Shown: piece after piece, positions 1 to 12,181 of the stretch
How the letters are laid out: each line of letters opens with the position of its first letter
How positions within the stretch are numbered: position 1 is the stretch's first letter
Source: Fomes fomentarius
Lineage: Eukaryota; Basidiomycota; Agaricomycetes; Polyporales; Polyporaceae
Assembly (NCBI GenBank): GCA_022606135.1
Contig: JABYQN010000005.1
Location: 1,674,001-1,738,000, forward strand
Direction of reading: 5' to 3'
Length of the DNA stretch: 64,000 nucleotides
Position numbers and translations under genes: made by a program
Notes under the pieces: model-generated
Databases searched by the model: none
Told to the model about the DNA's origin: nothing
Seen by the model: only the letters and a program-made list of their open reading frames with translations

Positions 1-1616
1 CCACCTACTCCCCGACTTCAGAGCCAAACTGTCCTCGAATCTGCCCGCAAGGACTTCGGCTCAGTCGTGCAGCAGGCGCAGAAGGAACTTACGAAGCTTG
101 CCGATGGGACCCCTTTATCTCCATCTGCCCCGGAACCCAGTGCATCCGCCACCGAGTCAACAGCTTCCATACCTGCAGATGCGGCAGATGCAGCTTCTAC
201 CCCTTCTACGTCCACTGATGTACACGAGACTCCGGACCAAGCCGCATCCGAGGACTCTGCCTCGACCTCCCAGTCCTCACAACCCCAGACACTCTTCTCG
301 CGCTTGCAAGCATCGTTGCCTCCGTCGCTAGTGAATACCGTGCAAACACAGCTTCCGGAGTCTCTCAAGGAGACATTGAAGCACGCACGCGTCGGGAGTG
401 CGAACCTTACTGCACTGGACTTTGCCCAGCTACGGTCCACCATCACTACGGAACTACAGCGCGTGCAGGGGGTAACAGAGGATTATGTCCACAGAAGCGA
501 GGAGTTTCTGCGTGACGCTGGGGAGTTCCTCAAGGATGCTGTCAAAGTTGTGCCCCCAGAGGAGGGCGACCCGGGCTACTCAGGACTCATCTGGGACGGA
601 ACTGATGTATGGATGCTGTCCACCGGGAGCGGTACGGATACACCTGGCACGGGTAGCAGCAAGGGCAAGGGCAAGGAGAGGGAGGCATCGTCGTCGTCGA
701 GCTCTGGACGCCCACCGGTGGACACGCTGCGTGCGGTAGCGACCCGTGCAGAATCGATGCTGAAGCAGTTACGGCATGACCCGGCAGTCATTAAGGTGGA
801 TCCCAACGACGATGAAGCCGTCCGCGAAATATACACCAACTGGCTCGCTACCGAGGCTGCGTCGGAGGATCGTGGACTTGGGACGACCGCTTGGGAGAAC
901 AAGGTCGAGCGAGCTTTGGCGGATCCCGTCGATGGTAGCGCGCTCAAGGCAACACTAGATACTCTAGGTCAGCTCCTCGCATGTTCATTTCAGCTGATCC
1001 CCTTGACTGAGTATCTTCAGCGCCCGAAACGCTGACGTATGACGAATTCTGGACACGATACTTCTTCCGAGTGTACCAAGTTGAACAGGAAGAAGCGCGT
1101 CGGAAAGCGATTATCCAAGGTACGCCTCGTTCGAAGCATAGGCTCGTAATTCTCACTTACATGAACATAGGCACGACCGAGAGCGAGGAGGACTTCAGCT
1201 GGGAAGACGATGATGAGGATCCAACGTCTCCCACAGCGAGGCCTACCCCTCTTCACGCAGATCTCGCGAAGCCGGAAGCGTCGCCAGCGCATCTCAGTGC
1301 ACCCGCACCGGATAGCAAGTCTCGCACTTCGACACCAGGCATCCAAAGCCCTCGACAGAGTAGTGAGGACAGCTACGATGTCGTCTCCTCTCAAGTCAGC
1401 AGCAGCGGTGCTGCGGAGACAGCTACGTTAAGACCCAAGACAAATAACGAAGAGGACGACGACGAAGAAGGGAGTGCAGAAGAAGACGATGATGATGAAG
1501 AGGACGACGACGACGAAGAGGAAGAGGAGAGTGAAGAGGAAGAGGAGGGCGAAGAGGAAGAGGAGGGCGAAGAGAAAGAGGAGGGCGAAGGGGAGGAAGA
1601 CAGTGACTGGGAATGA
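1..1616 (+). CDS. BSD-domain protein, 5' end cut by window
   Basis: Three exons, about 1-967, 1021-1119 and 1171-1616, give at least 503 residues; the frame is open to base 1, so the start lies outside the window. A Ser/Thr/Pro-rich N-terminal half leads to a BSD domain across the first intron, with the hallmark run TLTYDEFWTRYFF followed by VYQVEQEEARRK. The C-terminus is a long Glu/Asp tract made of imperfect GAGGAAGAG-type repeats and ends in SDWE. BSD domains occur in TFIIH p62 and in synapse-associated/BSDC1-like proteins; the separate BSD plus acidic tail ending in DWE is most like the BSDC1 group. Molecular role is not known. It lies upstream of and co-directional with the transcription factor pair. 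Confidence 0.85.
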
Positions 1617-2047
1617 GCACGCGTGGTATGATATCGTTCATGAGTGTGATGTCAAGGGCTGCATGATGTACGTTGTGGATACCCGTCTATGTATGTATCA
1701 CGTATCGAGTCTAGGTTCCAGAGGTCGCAAGCACTGGCCAGTGGCAGTGTAATATGCCATGTCAAGAACAGCCGACGAAGATTACCAATATAAGGATAGG
1801 CGTCTGCCTGCTGCGGGTCTTGTGCACTGCACTTAAGTCTGCGCTTCAGCGCGCACTGTTTGACCTTCTGCTTTTCCAAAGACCATTACCATCGCTGCGA
1901 CTCGCTGTGTTTCTGTTCCCTATAGACCTTTGCCTCCAACGGAGGACGTATATCTAGATCTACTCTGCTTGACAGACATTGACGATCTACGATCCATCCG
2001 CTTGGTGACATCTCAGGCCAAGCGCTTGTCTACAGTACCCTCTCATC
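1617..2047. other. Intergenic, 431 bp
   Basis: Presumed 3' UTR of the BSD gene and promoter/5' UTR of the first Zn2Cys6 gene. A pyrimidine-rich stretch lies near 1860-1930. I see no further gene. Confidence 0.6.
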
Positions 2048-5000
2048 ATGTCTGAACAGGCACCCCTCGGCGCATCTGCTGTCGACTCGGCCTCTACCGA
2101 GTCCCATATAGGCCACGGATCCACCTACTCGCCTTACAGCTCTAGCTCGGCGAGTGGCCTAATAACGGAGGCATCGCCTTCCGCCTCAGAGCCATCCGCT
2201 GCGGAAGCCGGTCCCGACCACGCGGGTCCTAGTCGAATTTCTTCGTCTTCTCCAACTCGGGCTTCAGCTTCCACTACTACTCGGCGCAAACGCGCACGGC
2301 CCAAGATCGACCTTGCACCAGGCCAACCTCCGACAGCACGAGGCAATCCTCGAATACGGGTGTTCGTTGCCTGCTACCAATGGTAAGCTTGGCGTTCTCT
2401 GATTTACTTACATCACATCCAGAACCATATCCGGTTACGTACCCTCAGGAGCGGACGGACTTTGCGACTCGTTCTGGGTGACGACAAGCTCATTGCCAAT
2501 CTGCCATACTGATACTGGGGGATCATCACTTATACCTCGTTCGTGAGCGCTACCACGAGGAGGTTACAGAAAGACTACCCCAGACTTTCATCCTTAGTCT
2601 TCTCTCCATATTCTACGCGCTTTCTCCAAGAACGGGCTATGTTGGGGAAGGACGTATATGGAGTACCACGTTATCAGAAGAGGGCAATTGCGGGAGAGGA
2701 TTGTCACTCGAGAGTTAACCTTCCCAGCATTTGGACGCTGAGAAGGGCAGAGACTCTCGGCCGCGCAGATATAGCGTCCTTCGTCTTCCAACTTCCCCTT
2801 TTATCATGGTTCGCTGACCGCTGTATAGGCGGCACAGCGATTCTCTTTGACTAGTGGTGACAGAAAAATCAGATTCGCTCTGTTTCGTCATTTGAGCTGC
2901 ACTGTACCCAACAATAGCTTACTTTGTTTACTTTTAGTCGTTCACGCAAGATTCGCTGCGATGGCGCGAAGCCTATTTGCCACAACTGCCAAAAACGACC
3001 TTCAGGGGCCGAGCAATGTCGCTATGACTCTGGCCCTAATCGACGCGGGCCAGAAAAGGTCACCAGCCGTGCTCCTCGGTCAACCCAAGGTCTGGTAGGG
3101 AGAAAGCTCCCAATGCGTACACGTAGTCCACACGTAGAGGATCATGGACAGTCCTTGCTTTCAGGCTCGGGCAGTGCGCCCGATTCAGGCGGCAGTCACG
3201 CATCTCCATCGGTACCGACATTGGACGATTTCACTGCTGCCAGTGAGTTACTCGACTTTTCAGATGTATGTACATGTATGCAATAATCGGAAGGAGAGCT
3301 CCACTCACACTGATTCTACTAGGAAATGATATGGCAATTCGACCCTCTCTGGCAAGATGTGGGCCCGATAGCAAGTACAAGTCAAGTGCTGGAACAATCA
3401 ATCGTAGTCTCCCTTCCTCAACGGCGCGATGAGGACCAGGAGCAAGAAGGAAGTCTGCCTTCAAGGCCAGGTTCTCAGTTCACACGAGATACGTGGTGGG
3501 ACGCGCTGTTAACATACTACGCCACCGAGCGAGAGTCGAGCTTGGAAGGCATGCAGGCTGTCATGCTCTCACCCTCCCAACGGAGCAGTGCGATGAAAGC
3601 CATCATGTCAGACATCAAGGCAGTACTACAGTCGTCGCCATCCTGGCTTAGCTTTCTCAACCTACCGCGCTTCTTCGACACACTCTTCAACCCTATACGC
3701 CGACAGTCTCTACAGCCGAGTCTGCTGCTCAGCGTACTCGCCCTTGGCGCATTGGCCCAGAGCTCGGAGGTGGAAAAGGGCGCTCGAGGAAGACAGAATG
3801 CACTTAGATTGCTGGAGATGGCACATGGCGCACTCGAAGGAGCTCTTGCCACTGGTTGGGTCGATATTGGACTAGCCCAAGCTGCTTACGTGAGATTCAA
3901 TCATCTTCGTGAAGAGCCCTGGAGCACTGATTGTCATGACGCGTGTCTAGTGCATTTTCTACTTTGAGCTGCATCCTCATCCGAAGCAGTGTTTGGAACG
4001 ATCACAATCTGCCCTGCTCCTCATCGATTCTCTCCTCCGGCTATTCAACCTCCCCTGTATCGACGAAGCTCTCAAATCGAGAGGCCAAACGCCCCATGAT
4101 ATTCTCCGGTCGACCGCGCGCCACGACTACTTCAACCCTGCGGCGCAGATGGGTTTCACCCCATCGCCACGCTTCACTCCCATGCAACGCGGTTCTAGTT
4201 TTCCCGTCGATACCGCCAGGGCTGCATCTGTCCCGTTGTTGTCATCAAGTATTTTCAACTACCATACCTCACCGCCCCCAAGCACGCATATGCATAGGCC
4301 ACGTGGGTGCAAGTGTGTCCAGCTCTCGCTCGGGCACACCTGGCCAGCGATCAACACACTTGCACCGGCGTGGAGTGCTTCGCTGATGTGGCCTGAGGGA
4401 ATGTCCGACGGCGACTTCAGAAAAGAGGAATGTAGACGACTGGTCTGGTCGTCCATCGTCATCATCGCAAACTACCATGCCTACATGAATGCGAACCCGG
4501 AGATCTTACTGGATACGAGTCACATGTTCGTTCGGGAACCGGAAGGCGTGAGCCCCATCTTTTTCCATTGCACTCGTGAACAGTGTTAATAATTCGGCCT
4601 GCACCAGTTCGCGCTGATGCTCCCTGGAGAGACGCTCGCGGCGATGGGCGTGGAAGTCGAGCAAGACGACATCTGGACGTTGAAGATGCGCACGACGCTC
4701 TTGATGCAGATCTGCATGTACATCCGGGGAAACCGCCAGCTGAGCTTGGCCGACCGTGCGCAGCTTGCCGTGCAGGCGTGGCTCGAGATTGATGATATCG
4801 ACGCGCGGTTGGAGAGGCATACTTGTGACCTGGACTCGGCGTTCGGGTTCCAGGCAAGCGAGATGCTCTTTGGGTAAGCATCATCCTCCGCCATTTTCCG
4901 ATCTTGCGGTGAATTGGAGCGACATAGTGCTGACTATGCGCCTGCATACAGAATGAGGATGTTGACCTCGTACGAGTTCCAAAACTTCGTCCCGCAGATC

Positions 5001-5668
5001 ACGACGTGAGTTCTCCACAGACTGCGTTCCTCGTCATTGAAACATCAACTCACACGTCTTGCATGACTCAAGCAAAGGGAGTACCCTCTTCTACCGTGAT
5101 AAGGCCGAAAGCTGGTGTAAGTAGATGAATGCCTACCTACGGCTGGGACCTCGGCCCGTGCATGCTCATGATGTGTTCCATTATACAGTGCAATATGTGG
5201 AAAGGGTTGGCGACTTGGTTTGGGGGAGCGTAAGTATAGCTACGCAGTCCCCAAACCAGGATCACCGCAAGTCGGTTCTCATCTTCTGGTTCCTCACGAA
5301 CATCCGCAGGTGGGTTCTCTGTCGTCGTGCCGAGACCGTCTCGATCGAAGACCCCGATGCCCCATGTTGACCAACTTGTCTGACTTTATATCATCATAGA
5401 GCAATGCAGATATGGAAGACAGACCCAGAGCTCATCTCTGCCCTCACGCTTTCGTGTAGGCAGGCAGAGCGTGTAGAGTATTTGATGATGTTCTGGCCAA
5501 ACATGCGTGCGTGGAGATCTCATTGCTGGGGGAAGACGCTATTTAACGAACTCCTTTGCAGGATTACGGGCGATCTGGACGAAGTACCGTATGGAAATCG
5601 TGCAGGCCTGTCTTTCTGCAGGGATTCCTCCGCCGTCAACCGCCTTGCCTCGTATACCGCGTCCATAG
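2048..5668 (+). CDS. Zn2Cys6 transcription factor, tandem copy A
   Basis: Ten exons: 2048-2382, 2938-3265, 3323-3889, 3951-4547, 4608-4873, 4952-5005, 5073-5116, 5189-5309, 5400-5506 and 5562-5668, coding for 841 residues. A Ser/Pro-rich N-terminus with a basic patch is followed by the fungal binuclear zinc cluster at about residues 109-140, read across intron 1: ACYQC, RSRKIRC, PICHNC and a final Cys. The rest is a long helical region typical of fungal regulators. Every exon-exon junction matches copy B, and exons 3, 5, 6, 7 and 9 have the same lengths (567, 266, 54, 44 and 107 nt), so the model is well supported. Intron 1 is 555 nt against 62 nt in copy B. Predicted nuclear DNA-binding regulator; target genes cannot be read from sequence. 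Confidence 0.9.
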
Positions 5669-6397
5669 GCGCCCAATAATGGAAGAATGTCCTCTTAGGT
5701 TTGGAGCATAAATCTTTTAGAACATGGTACAGTCATACTGTGTACTCATATTGGCATTGTACTCCCGAATATTACTGGAGGAGAGCACATTTTGGGGGCG
5801 CCTCTGAGTACTTGCTCTCACGATCGCTGCTGTGCTTGGAACCGAGTTTTACTTGTGATTGTGGACCCGGGTCGATGCGAGATGAGAAACTACATCAAAT
5901 ACTCGGAGATATTGAATGAAATTGAGACTCGACACCGACACCAATCCCTGTGGGTAATGTATCGGACTGTCGGACTGATGACTGACTCGAGTCGGACCAA
6001 AACAAGCCTGAATTCAACGATATTTCTGCGAATTGTACTGCAAATTGGGGTGGGTAGATACGGAACAGTGCCGCTGCGTCCGTACTGCTTGGCAATTCGT
6101 CCCTGCAGTCGGTGTAAGTACCACTGACAGGTGACAGTGGGAACGTTAGGCGCTGGTATGTGGCTGTGCGAGGGTTGAAACGTTGAAACTTGGAAGTTGC
6201 CACCGGATCGAATCGGCAGCTACTTGCGCCCCTGTCTCGAACACACTGACACTGGCTTTGTAAACATACGATCAACTCAGTCACTCCTTGGCCGCCACTT
6301 CCTGACTGCCCGGGGCCGTGCCGTTGTCACTACGCTTTGGACACTGACCAACATCTCGCAGTTGACATACGCTACACATCTGGCTTCTGCCTAAATC
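5669..6397. other. Intergenic between tandem regulators, 729 bp
   Basis: Separates the two paralogues and should hold the promoter of copy B. No gene and no obvious match to the promoter of copy A by eye. Confidence 0.6.
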
Positions 6398-9300
6398 ATG
6401 TCTTACCAGTATATGCTGGACGAGTCACTAGGAAACTTCGATAGATCCGATCTAGACAGCGCTCTTGCATCCGCCTACTCCCTATCCACGGAGTCTTCTC
6501 CCCATGCTATTCCCGTGCTGTCTTCCTTCAACTTTAGCTCGACGAGCGATCAAGCAGGGTCCAGCTCTGACGAAGAAGGCCAAAGTCGCGATTCTTCCTC
6601 TTCATCAACCCGAAACGCAGCTACCACTGCTGCAGGTCGCAAACGGCCGCGTCACAACATTAACCTCGCCCCAGACCAACCTCCTACAGTCCGTGGAAAT
6701 CCTCGAGTTCGCGTCTTCGTTGCCTGTTTCCAATGGTTAGCCTACCATTTCTTTTTCCAGTCCAGTATCAGGGTCGCTTATTGCTCGTGATTTGTAGCCG
6801 TGCGCGCAAGACGCGCTGCGATGGCGCAAAACCTATTTGCTGCAATTGCCAGAAACGTCCTTCGGAGGCGGAGCAATGCAGCTACGACTCCGGAACGAAG
6901 AGGCGCGGCCGGGTAAGGGGCCCTATTCGCGCTCGTACCTCTACGCAAAACATGGCAAGGAAGAAGACGTCCATAGGGAAGGAAAGGTTGGAAGACGACG
7001 AGCATGTGCAGTCCGTGCATTTCACTAGCTCTGATGCCAGCGCAACGCCTCCTCTGGCCTTTCCGTTGGACGACTTCAGTTTTGCAAGCGCAAGTGTTGC
7101 ATTCGACCCGGCCGATGTATGTAGCGCATGGTATGGTCAAGTGAAGACGATAACTCACGATGGTCATAGGAGATGGCATGGCAGTTCGACTTCACCTGCC
7201 AACAGGAGGGGTCGTCAACAGCCGACATTCAATCGCAGGGAACCCGAGTTGTAGGCACTCCCCCTCGAGGCAACGGTGGGGACAAGGAACAGGAAGAGAC
7301 TTTGCCTTCAAGACCAGGAACGCAGTTCGCGCGGGACACATGGTGGGATGCGCTGCTGACATTCTATGCTACCGAGCAGGGAACTGGGTCGGACTGCATG
7401 CAAACTGTCTCGCTCTCGCCATCCCAGCGGACCGGTGCGATGAAGGGCATTGTGTCGGATCTCAAGGCCTTCATGCAAGCATCGCCGAACATGGTCAATT
7501 TCATGCACCTACCGCGCTTCTTCGACATGGTCTTCAATCCGATACGCCGTTCCTCTCTCCAGCCGAGTGTGCTGTTGAGCGTTCTTGCACTAGGCGTGTT
7601 CTCCCAGAGTTCAGAGGCGGAGAGGGGATCGCGCGGAAGAGCGCAGGCTTTGAAGCTCCTGGACATGGCGCACGGCGCACTCGAAGGAGCTCTTTCGACC
7701 GGTTGGGTCGACGTTGGACTCGCACAGGCGGCTATGGTAAGATGCAATTGAACCGTGCAGAGCTCCGCGAACGCTGATGCTCTAATGCTGATGTAGCTCA
7801 TCATCTGCTTCGAGTTGCAGACTCACCCTCTGCAGTCTTTACCCCGGGCACGCTCGGCCCTCCTCCTCTTCGACTCTCTCGCCCGACTGTTCTCCCTACC
7901 AAGCGTCGACGATGGCGTCAAGCCGAGAGGCAGAGTGCCCTGTCAACTGTTCCGAGCCGCCACCGCGTATAACAACTCCTTTTTCAACCCCGCAGTGCAC
8001 ATGGGGCTTGTCTCGGGCCCACAACTCGTTGACGCACAAGCCGGTTCTGCCTTCCCTAGCAATCTCGCAAGCATAAATGGCGCTCTCCTAGCCCCACTAC
8101 TTACCGACGTCATGTTCAACCACCAACCCACGTCAACTCGCAACCCACCTGGTATGCAGCGTGGGTGCAATTGTCTCAAGCTCGCACTCGGGACCACTTG
8201 GCCCGCGTCACATACGGTCGCGCCGGGCTGGCATGTGTCGATGATGTGGCCCGAGGGCCTGTCCGACGGCGAGTTCAAGAGGGAGGAATGCAGGCGACTT
8301 GTATGGGCGTGCGTCGCGATCGTCGCAAACTTAACCGCGCACTCCGTCGCCAGTTTCGAACGCCCAGAGACGCTCGGCCACCTGTTTGTCAGGGAACCAG
8401 AAGCCGTGGGTCGGGTCCAGTTGTGATCGTCGTGCTGTTTGGCTGACCCACGCCCTTCGACCACACAGTTCGCGCTCATGCTCCCCGGGGAGGCGCTCGC
8501 CACGATGGGCGTGACAGTCGAGGCGGACGACATCTGGACGCTGGTCTCGCGCACGATGCTGCTCATGCACATTTGCATGCGTATCCGCGAGAACGTAATC
8601 CTGAGCGAGGCCGACCGCGCGCAGCTTGCGGTGCATGCGTGGCTCGAGATTGACGACATCGAGTCCAGACTGGACAGGCATACGTGCGAGCTCGACTCCG
8701 CGTTCGGCTTCCAGGCGAGGAAGCTGCTCTTTGAGTAAGCTATTTCATTCCTTAGACAGGCGGGTTCGGAAGCGGGTTAGGGTGATAGGGTGCCGACGCT
8801 GACTATATGCGTTTGTGCAGGATGAGGATGTTGACTTCGTACGAGTTCCAGAAGTTCATTCCACAGGTGACGACGTAAGTGCTCGCTCAGCGATAATTCA
8901 AGCGTCTTCCTCGACAGTACCCTCGAACCCACACACATGTCTTGCAGGAACGGAAGCACGCTCTTTTACCGCGACAAAGCCGAGAAATGGCGTGAGTCAT
9001 TTATCCTGAGCTCCTAGAGCCCTTGGCTAACACACGCTCACTGCTCTACATCAACACGCGTTTTCCGCGCGCAGTGCGATACGTGCAGGGAATCTCGGAT
9101 TGTGTGTGGGAGCGCGTCACCAATACTGCGCAGTGGCAGGGCTGCCGGACGTCGATGCTCATCCACTATTTCATCGCGAGCATCCAAAGGTGCGTGCCCC
9201 TGCCTTGCTGTAATAGATCGTCCATCTAGCCGAGATTATCTTAACCGACCTCGTGTCTTGTCTTATCTGATATGATTTGACCTCATCACCAGGGCGCTTT

Positions 9301-9607
9301 ATCTCTGGAAGGGCGACGCAGACCTTGTCTCCGCCCTCTCGCTTTCGCGCGTGCTGGCGGAGCGTGTCGAGTATCTGATGATGTTCTGGCCAAACATACG
9401 TACGTGTACAATGGATTGCGAAGAAGACACCCTGGAATCTACCGCTCACAGATGGACATGTGTTTTTTTTCTGTTTCAGGGTTGCGGGAGACATGGACGA
9501 AGTTGCGCATGGAGCTCGTTGAAGCGTGTCTCACTGCAGGGATCCCTCCACCGTCACCTGCCTTGCCTCGCCCTGCCCGTTTTCCACCACAGGCGCCAAC
9601 GACGTGA
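6398..9607 (+). CDS. Zn2Cys6 transcription factor, tandem copy B
   Basis: Ten exons: 6398-6735, 6798-7116, 7170-7736, 7797-8405, 8469-8734, 8821-8874, 8948-8991, 9075-9189, 9293-9399 and 9480-9607, coding for 848 residues. The zinc cluster is restored across intron 1 as ACFQC, RARKTRC, PICCNC and a final Cys; an extra Cys (ICCNC) is absent from copy A. It is preceded by a shared block, LAPDQPP then RGNPRVRVFVAC, also present in copy A. The later blocks PGEALATMGV, HAWLEIDDIE, MLTSYEFQKF and YLMMFWPN are also shared, and the C-terminus is Pro-rich. Same order, strand and intron phases as copy A show a local duplication; both copies look intact. Likely a nuclear regulator; target unknown. Confidence 0.9.
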
Positions 9608-9797
9608 AGGAGGGTCGCTTCGTAGCGTCAAGCTCTCTCGGATCATGCGGATACGGACCCACACGCTGGTCCTATCTGTGCTGTTGATATCGTGCACACC
9701 GGATCTATTCCTACAGCAGCTAGTATACAAGACGGAACCTATTCAGACGACAGCAGCTTTCCAAAGCGAGCGTATGGAACCGGTTCGATGGAGCACA

Positions 9798-10599
9798 TCA
9801 GATCTCCGGGTGCGTGTACTTGAGCGGCGCGAAATCGCGGCCCTGAACGGCCTCGACAACTTCGTCGACTAGACCTTCCTGCAGGCCGGCTGCCTTTTCG
9901 GCGACGCCGTCAGCCCCGGGGTGGGGACGAGTGGGCACGGCCGTGCGGGCCTTCAGGAACGTGCGGGCGAGTTTCTGTTCATCCGCATTGGTCAGCGACG
10001 GCAACTGAAGGGGAAGAAGCGAAACGTGACGTACGTCGCTGTCCTCGGGCGAGAGCTTCTCGCGGATAATGGGGTGCTGCTCGTCCTCCTCCTCTTTGGC
10101 GTGGGTGAGGAAGGTGGTGACGGCCTGGGTGATCACCTCGTCGTATTGGGCGTCGCTGACCGAGGTGGTGTCTGCCTTGTAGATGAGCTCCTTGATCTCG
10201 GCGTGCTCCTCTGGATGTGAAACGTCGTTAGAGGAGTATGGTGCATGGAGATCGGAGCCGTCCTACCCTTGTTGTGTTCGGCACTGTCGCCGAGGCCGAG
10301 GACGCTGTAGTCCTTGTAGATCGATGCCTCCCTGTTGGGAAGCGAATCAGTACTCGACGGCGAGGACCGCGGGCAAGGAATGGACCCACTCGGCGTCGCC
10401 GTGGATGGCCATCTCCCTTACGAGGGTGTTGGCGAGCGTCGCCTTTTCGGCGGTGTCGACAGCAGCCTGGAACCTGTGCGAACTGCCGTCAGCATCCGGG
10501 CAAGGAAGACAGCTCGGAGAGGAGTACACACCTCTCAAAGAGGTCGCGGACGTTGTCGTGGTCGAGCTTGATCTCGTGGGTGACGTCGAGGAGGGCCAT
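9798..10599 (-). CDS. Hemerythrin-like (HHE) cation-binding protein
   Basis: Five exons on the minus strand, 10599-10532, 10473-10386, 10327-10267, 10210-10035 and 9974-9798, give 189 residues. The helices carry the His/Glu pattern of HHE domains: THEIKLDHDNV, REMAIHGDAEW, SAEHNKEEHAEIKELIY and FLTHAKEEEDEQHP. The end, KLARTFLKARTAVPTRPHP then LKYTHPE, matches fungal hemerythrin-like proteins. The family binds a di-iron or similar centre; individual fungal roles (oxygen, NO or metal handling) are not assigned here. The last intron (10034-9975, 60 nt, CTGAC branch site) has no stop and is divisible by three, so it is easily missed as coding. A TATA box lies about 100 bp upstream. Confidence 0.88.
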
Positions 10600-10695
10600 T
10601 GTGGTAGTGGAAGTGAGGAAGAGTGGTGAGTGGTGGTTTGAGGGCGTCGAAAAGGAGGAACAGGTCCTTGTCTCATCTCGTCGAGCTCAGGTGGG

Positions 10696-10703
10696 TTTAT
10701 ATA
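10696..10703 (-). promoter_or_regulatory. TATA box of hemerythrin-like gene
   Basis: TATATAAA on the minus strand, about 97-104 bp before the ATG at 10599. Position and match are good for a core promoter; a strong TATA box would fit an inducible gene. Confidence 0.55.
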
Positions 10704-12181
10704 CGCTCTGAGGAGGTGGCCACGTTGAGCACTGTTAGCGCTCCATCTGTCTAGGCTTGCTCAGCGGCCTGCAGCACGAAGAGGAGGCATGTATCGATGG
10801 AGCGCGAAATGCGAGAGGTTGCGGGAACTCTTCTCGAACCAAGTCATCGATGATTCATCCCGGCTGGCCAGTGAGCGTGCGCGGATACCTCAGCAGTCCG
10901 CTCTAGGGTTTAACTCAGAGCCCCACTAGCGCGTCATGTCATCCCGCGTTGCGGTTAGGCGATACGGACGATACGTGTCGCAGCGAGCCCCGCCGGGACT
11001 CTGGTCGTCCGATCGTCTTCAGAAATGACTCTGAGCAATCCCCATTTTCTTGAGACTGGCCCCGAAGTAAGCATTATATACACTGCACATTTGCACGTCG
11101 CATAGGACAGGGACTGCCAGAGCGCTTGACCCGGTGCCGCACAACCTTCTGTAACAGGGAAGTGCTGGAGAAGGGGTCACGCTCTGCGTTCAGAAGCAAG
11201 CGAAGCTGAGAGCAAACCGCACGAAGCCGTCACACGCCCAACTAAGGAGCCCCAGATGTTCGGTCTACTCAGGGTCCAAGTACACAGATATGTGTCGTTT
11301 GCGCGGTTCGACTCCGAGGACACCGTTCACCAAGCGTCAAACCACCATCACGCGGCGAACCTTAGGCAGGTGACCTCAGCCGCAACGGTTACAGACACGG
11401 CGTGCATACAGATATCAAAGGGATTGAAATCTTTGTAGCAGCCCACGTGTCACGGGAAGGCCAGGTAGGCTGTCCCAAACATATCTTGTATGTTTAGCTT
11501 CCGGGCGTTTCGGCTTCCTTTTATGGAATGACTCCTTGATCCACAAACTCAGACAAGATCTTCACTCAAAGAATGGAATTATCCAAGGTACAAGACAGCA
11601 GTCTGATGCGGTTCTGTGGCGTGGATATTTGAGCATGTTTACTGGTGGTTCCCCAACCCAATTGCGTTCATGGCCTTCCGGAACAACGAACTTGCCACTG
11701 TGGCAGACTCCATCCGAGTCGACTGACTATTCACGTTGCCAGAAATGTACAGTGATCCAGAAAGCTTACCTGGTTCGAGTCGTTAAAGTTCGAGGTGAAC
11801 TTTTGTCCTCCTTCTGAGTGTACGACTTCTCGTTCTCGGGCTGGAGCGAAGACGCCGTAACTGGGGACCACTAACGTTCGCCACGCGGTCAGATGACCTG
11901 CTCGCCCCGCGACATTGCCTCCTTTGGCTTGGGGTGCGCGATGACGTCACCGCGGCGCGTCGTTTAGTACCGGATAAGTATCACGTCACAGAGCACGATG
12001 CGGAGTAGGTGAGATGACGAACATGAGCTTGATTAGCATGGTAAACATGATCTATGTACGTAGATGAGGTGTATGCAAGAATGCGAGGGAAAGGTGGTAG
12101 ATGCTATGTGCGACATGTGCGGAACGCGGCCCAAGATGCAAGATCGTATGCAAGAGTCGGTCGAGAGAGAAAACATGCTTG
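10704..12181. other. Intergenic, about 1.5 kb
   Basis: Upstream of the hemerythrin-like gene and downstream of the large nuclear protein gene. Only short unrelated reading frames are present; I find no conserved protein or RNA gene. Confidence 0.5.

Noticed and set aside
2543..2854. 103-codon frame inside the long intron of copy A
   Set aside because: No recognisable protein, no splice logic, and the zinc cluster requires the whole interval to be removed.
2383..2937. Possible MITE in the long intron
   Set aside because: I looked for terminal inverted repeats and a target-site duplication at the ends and found none by eye.
7943..8659. 238-codon open frame on the minus strand
   Set aside because: Lies entirely antisense to exons 4-5 of transcription factor copy B, crosses its intron, and has no family motif; a high-GC shadow frame.
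11295..11330. tRNA-like GGTTCGACTCC box
   Set aside because: The flanking bases do not form a five-pair T-stem and no A-box, anticodon arm or acceptor stem fits.
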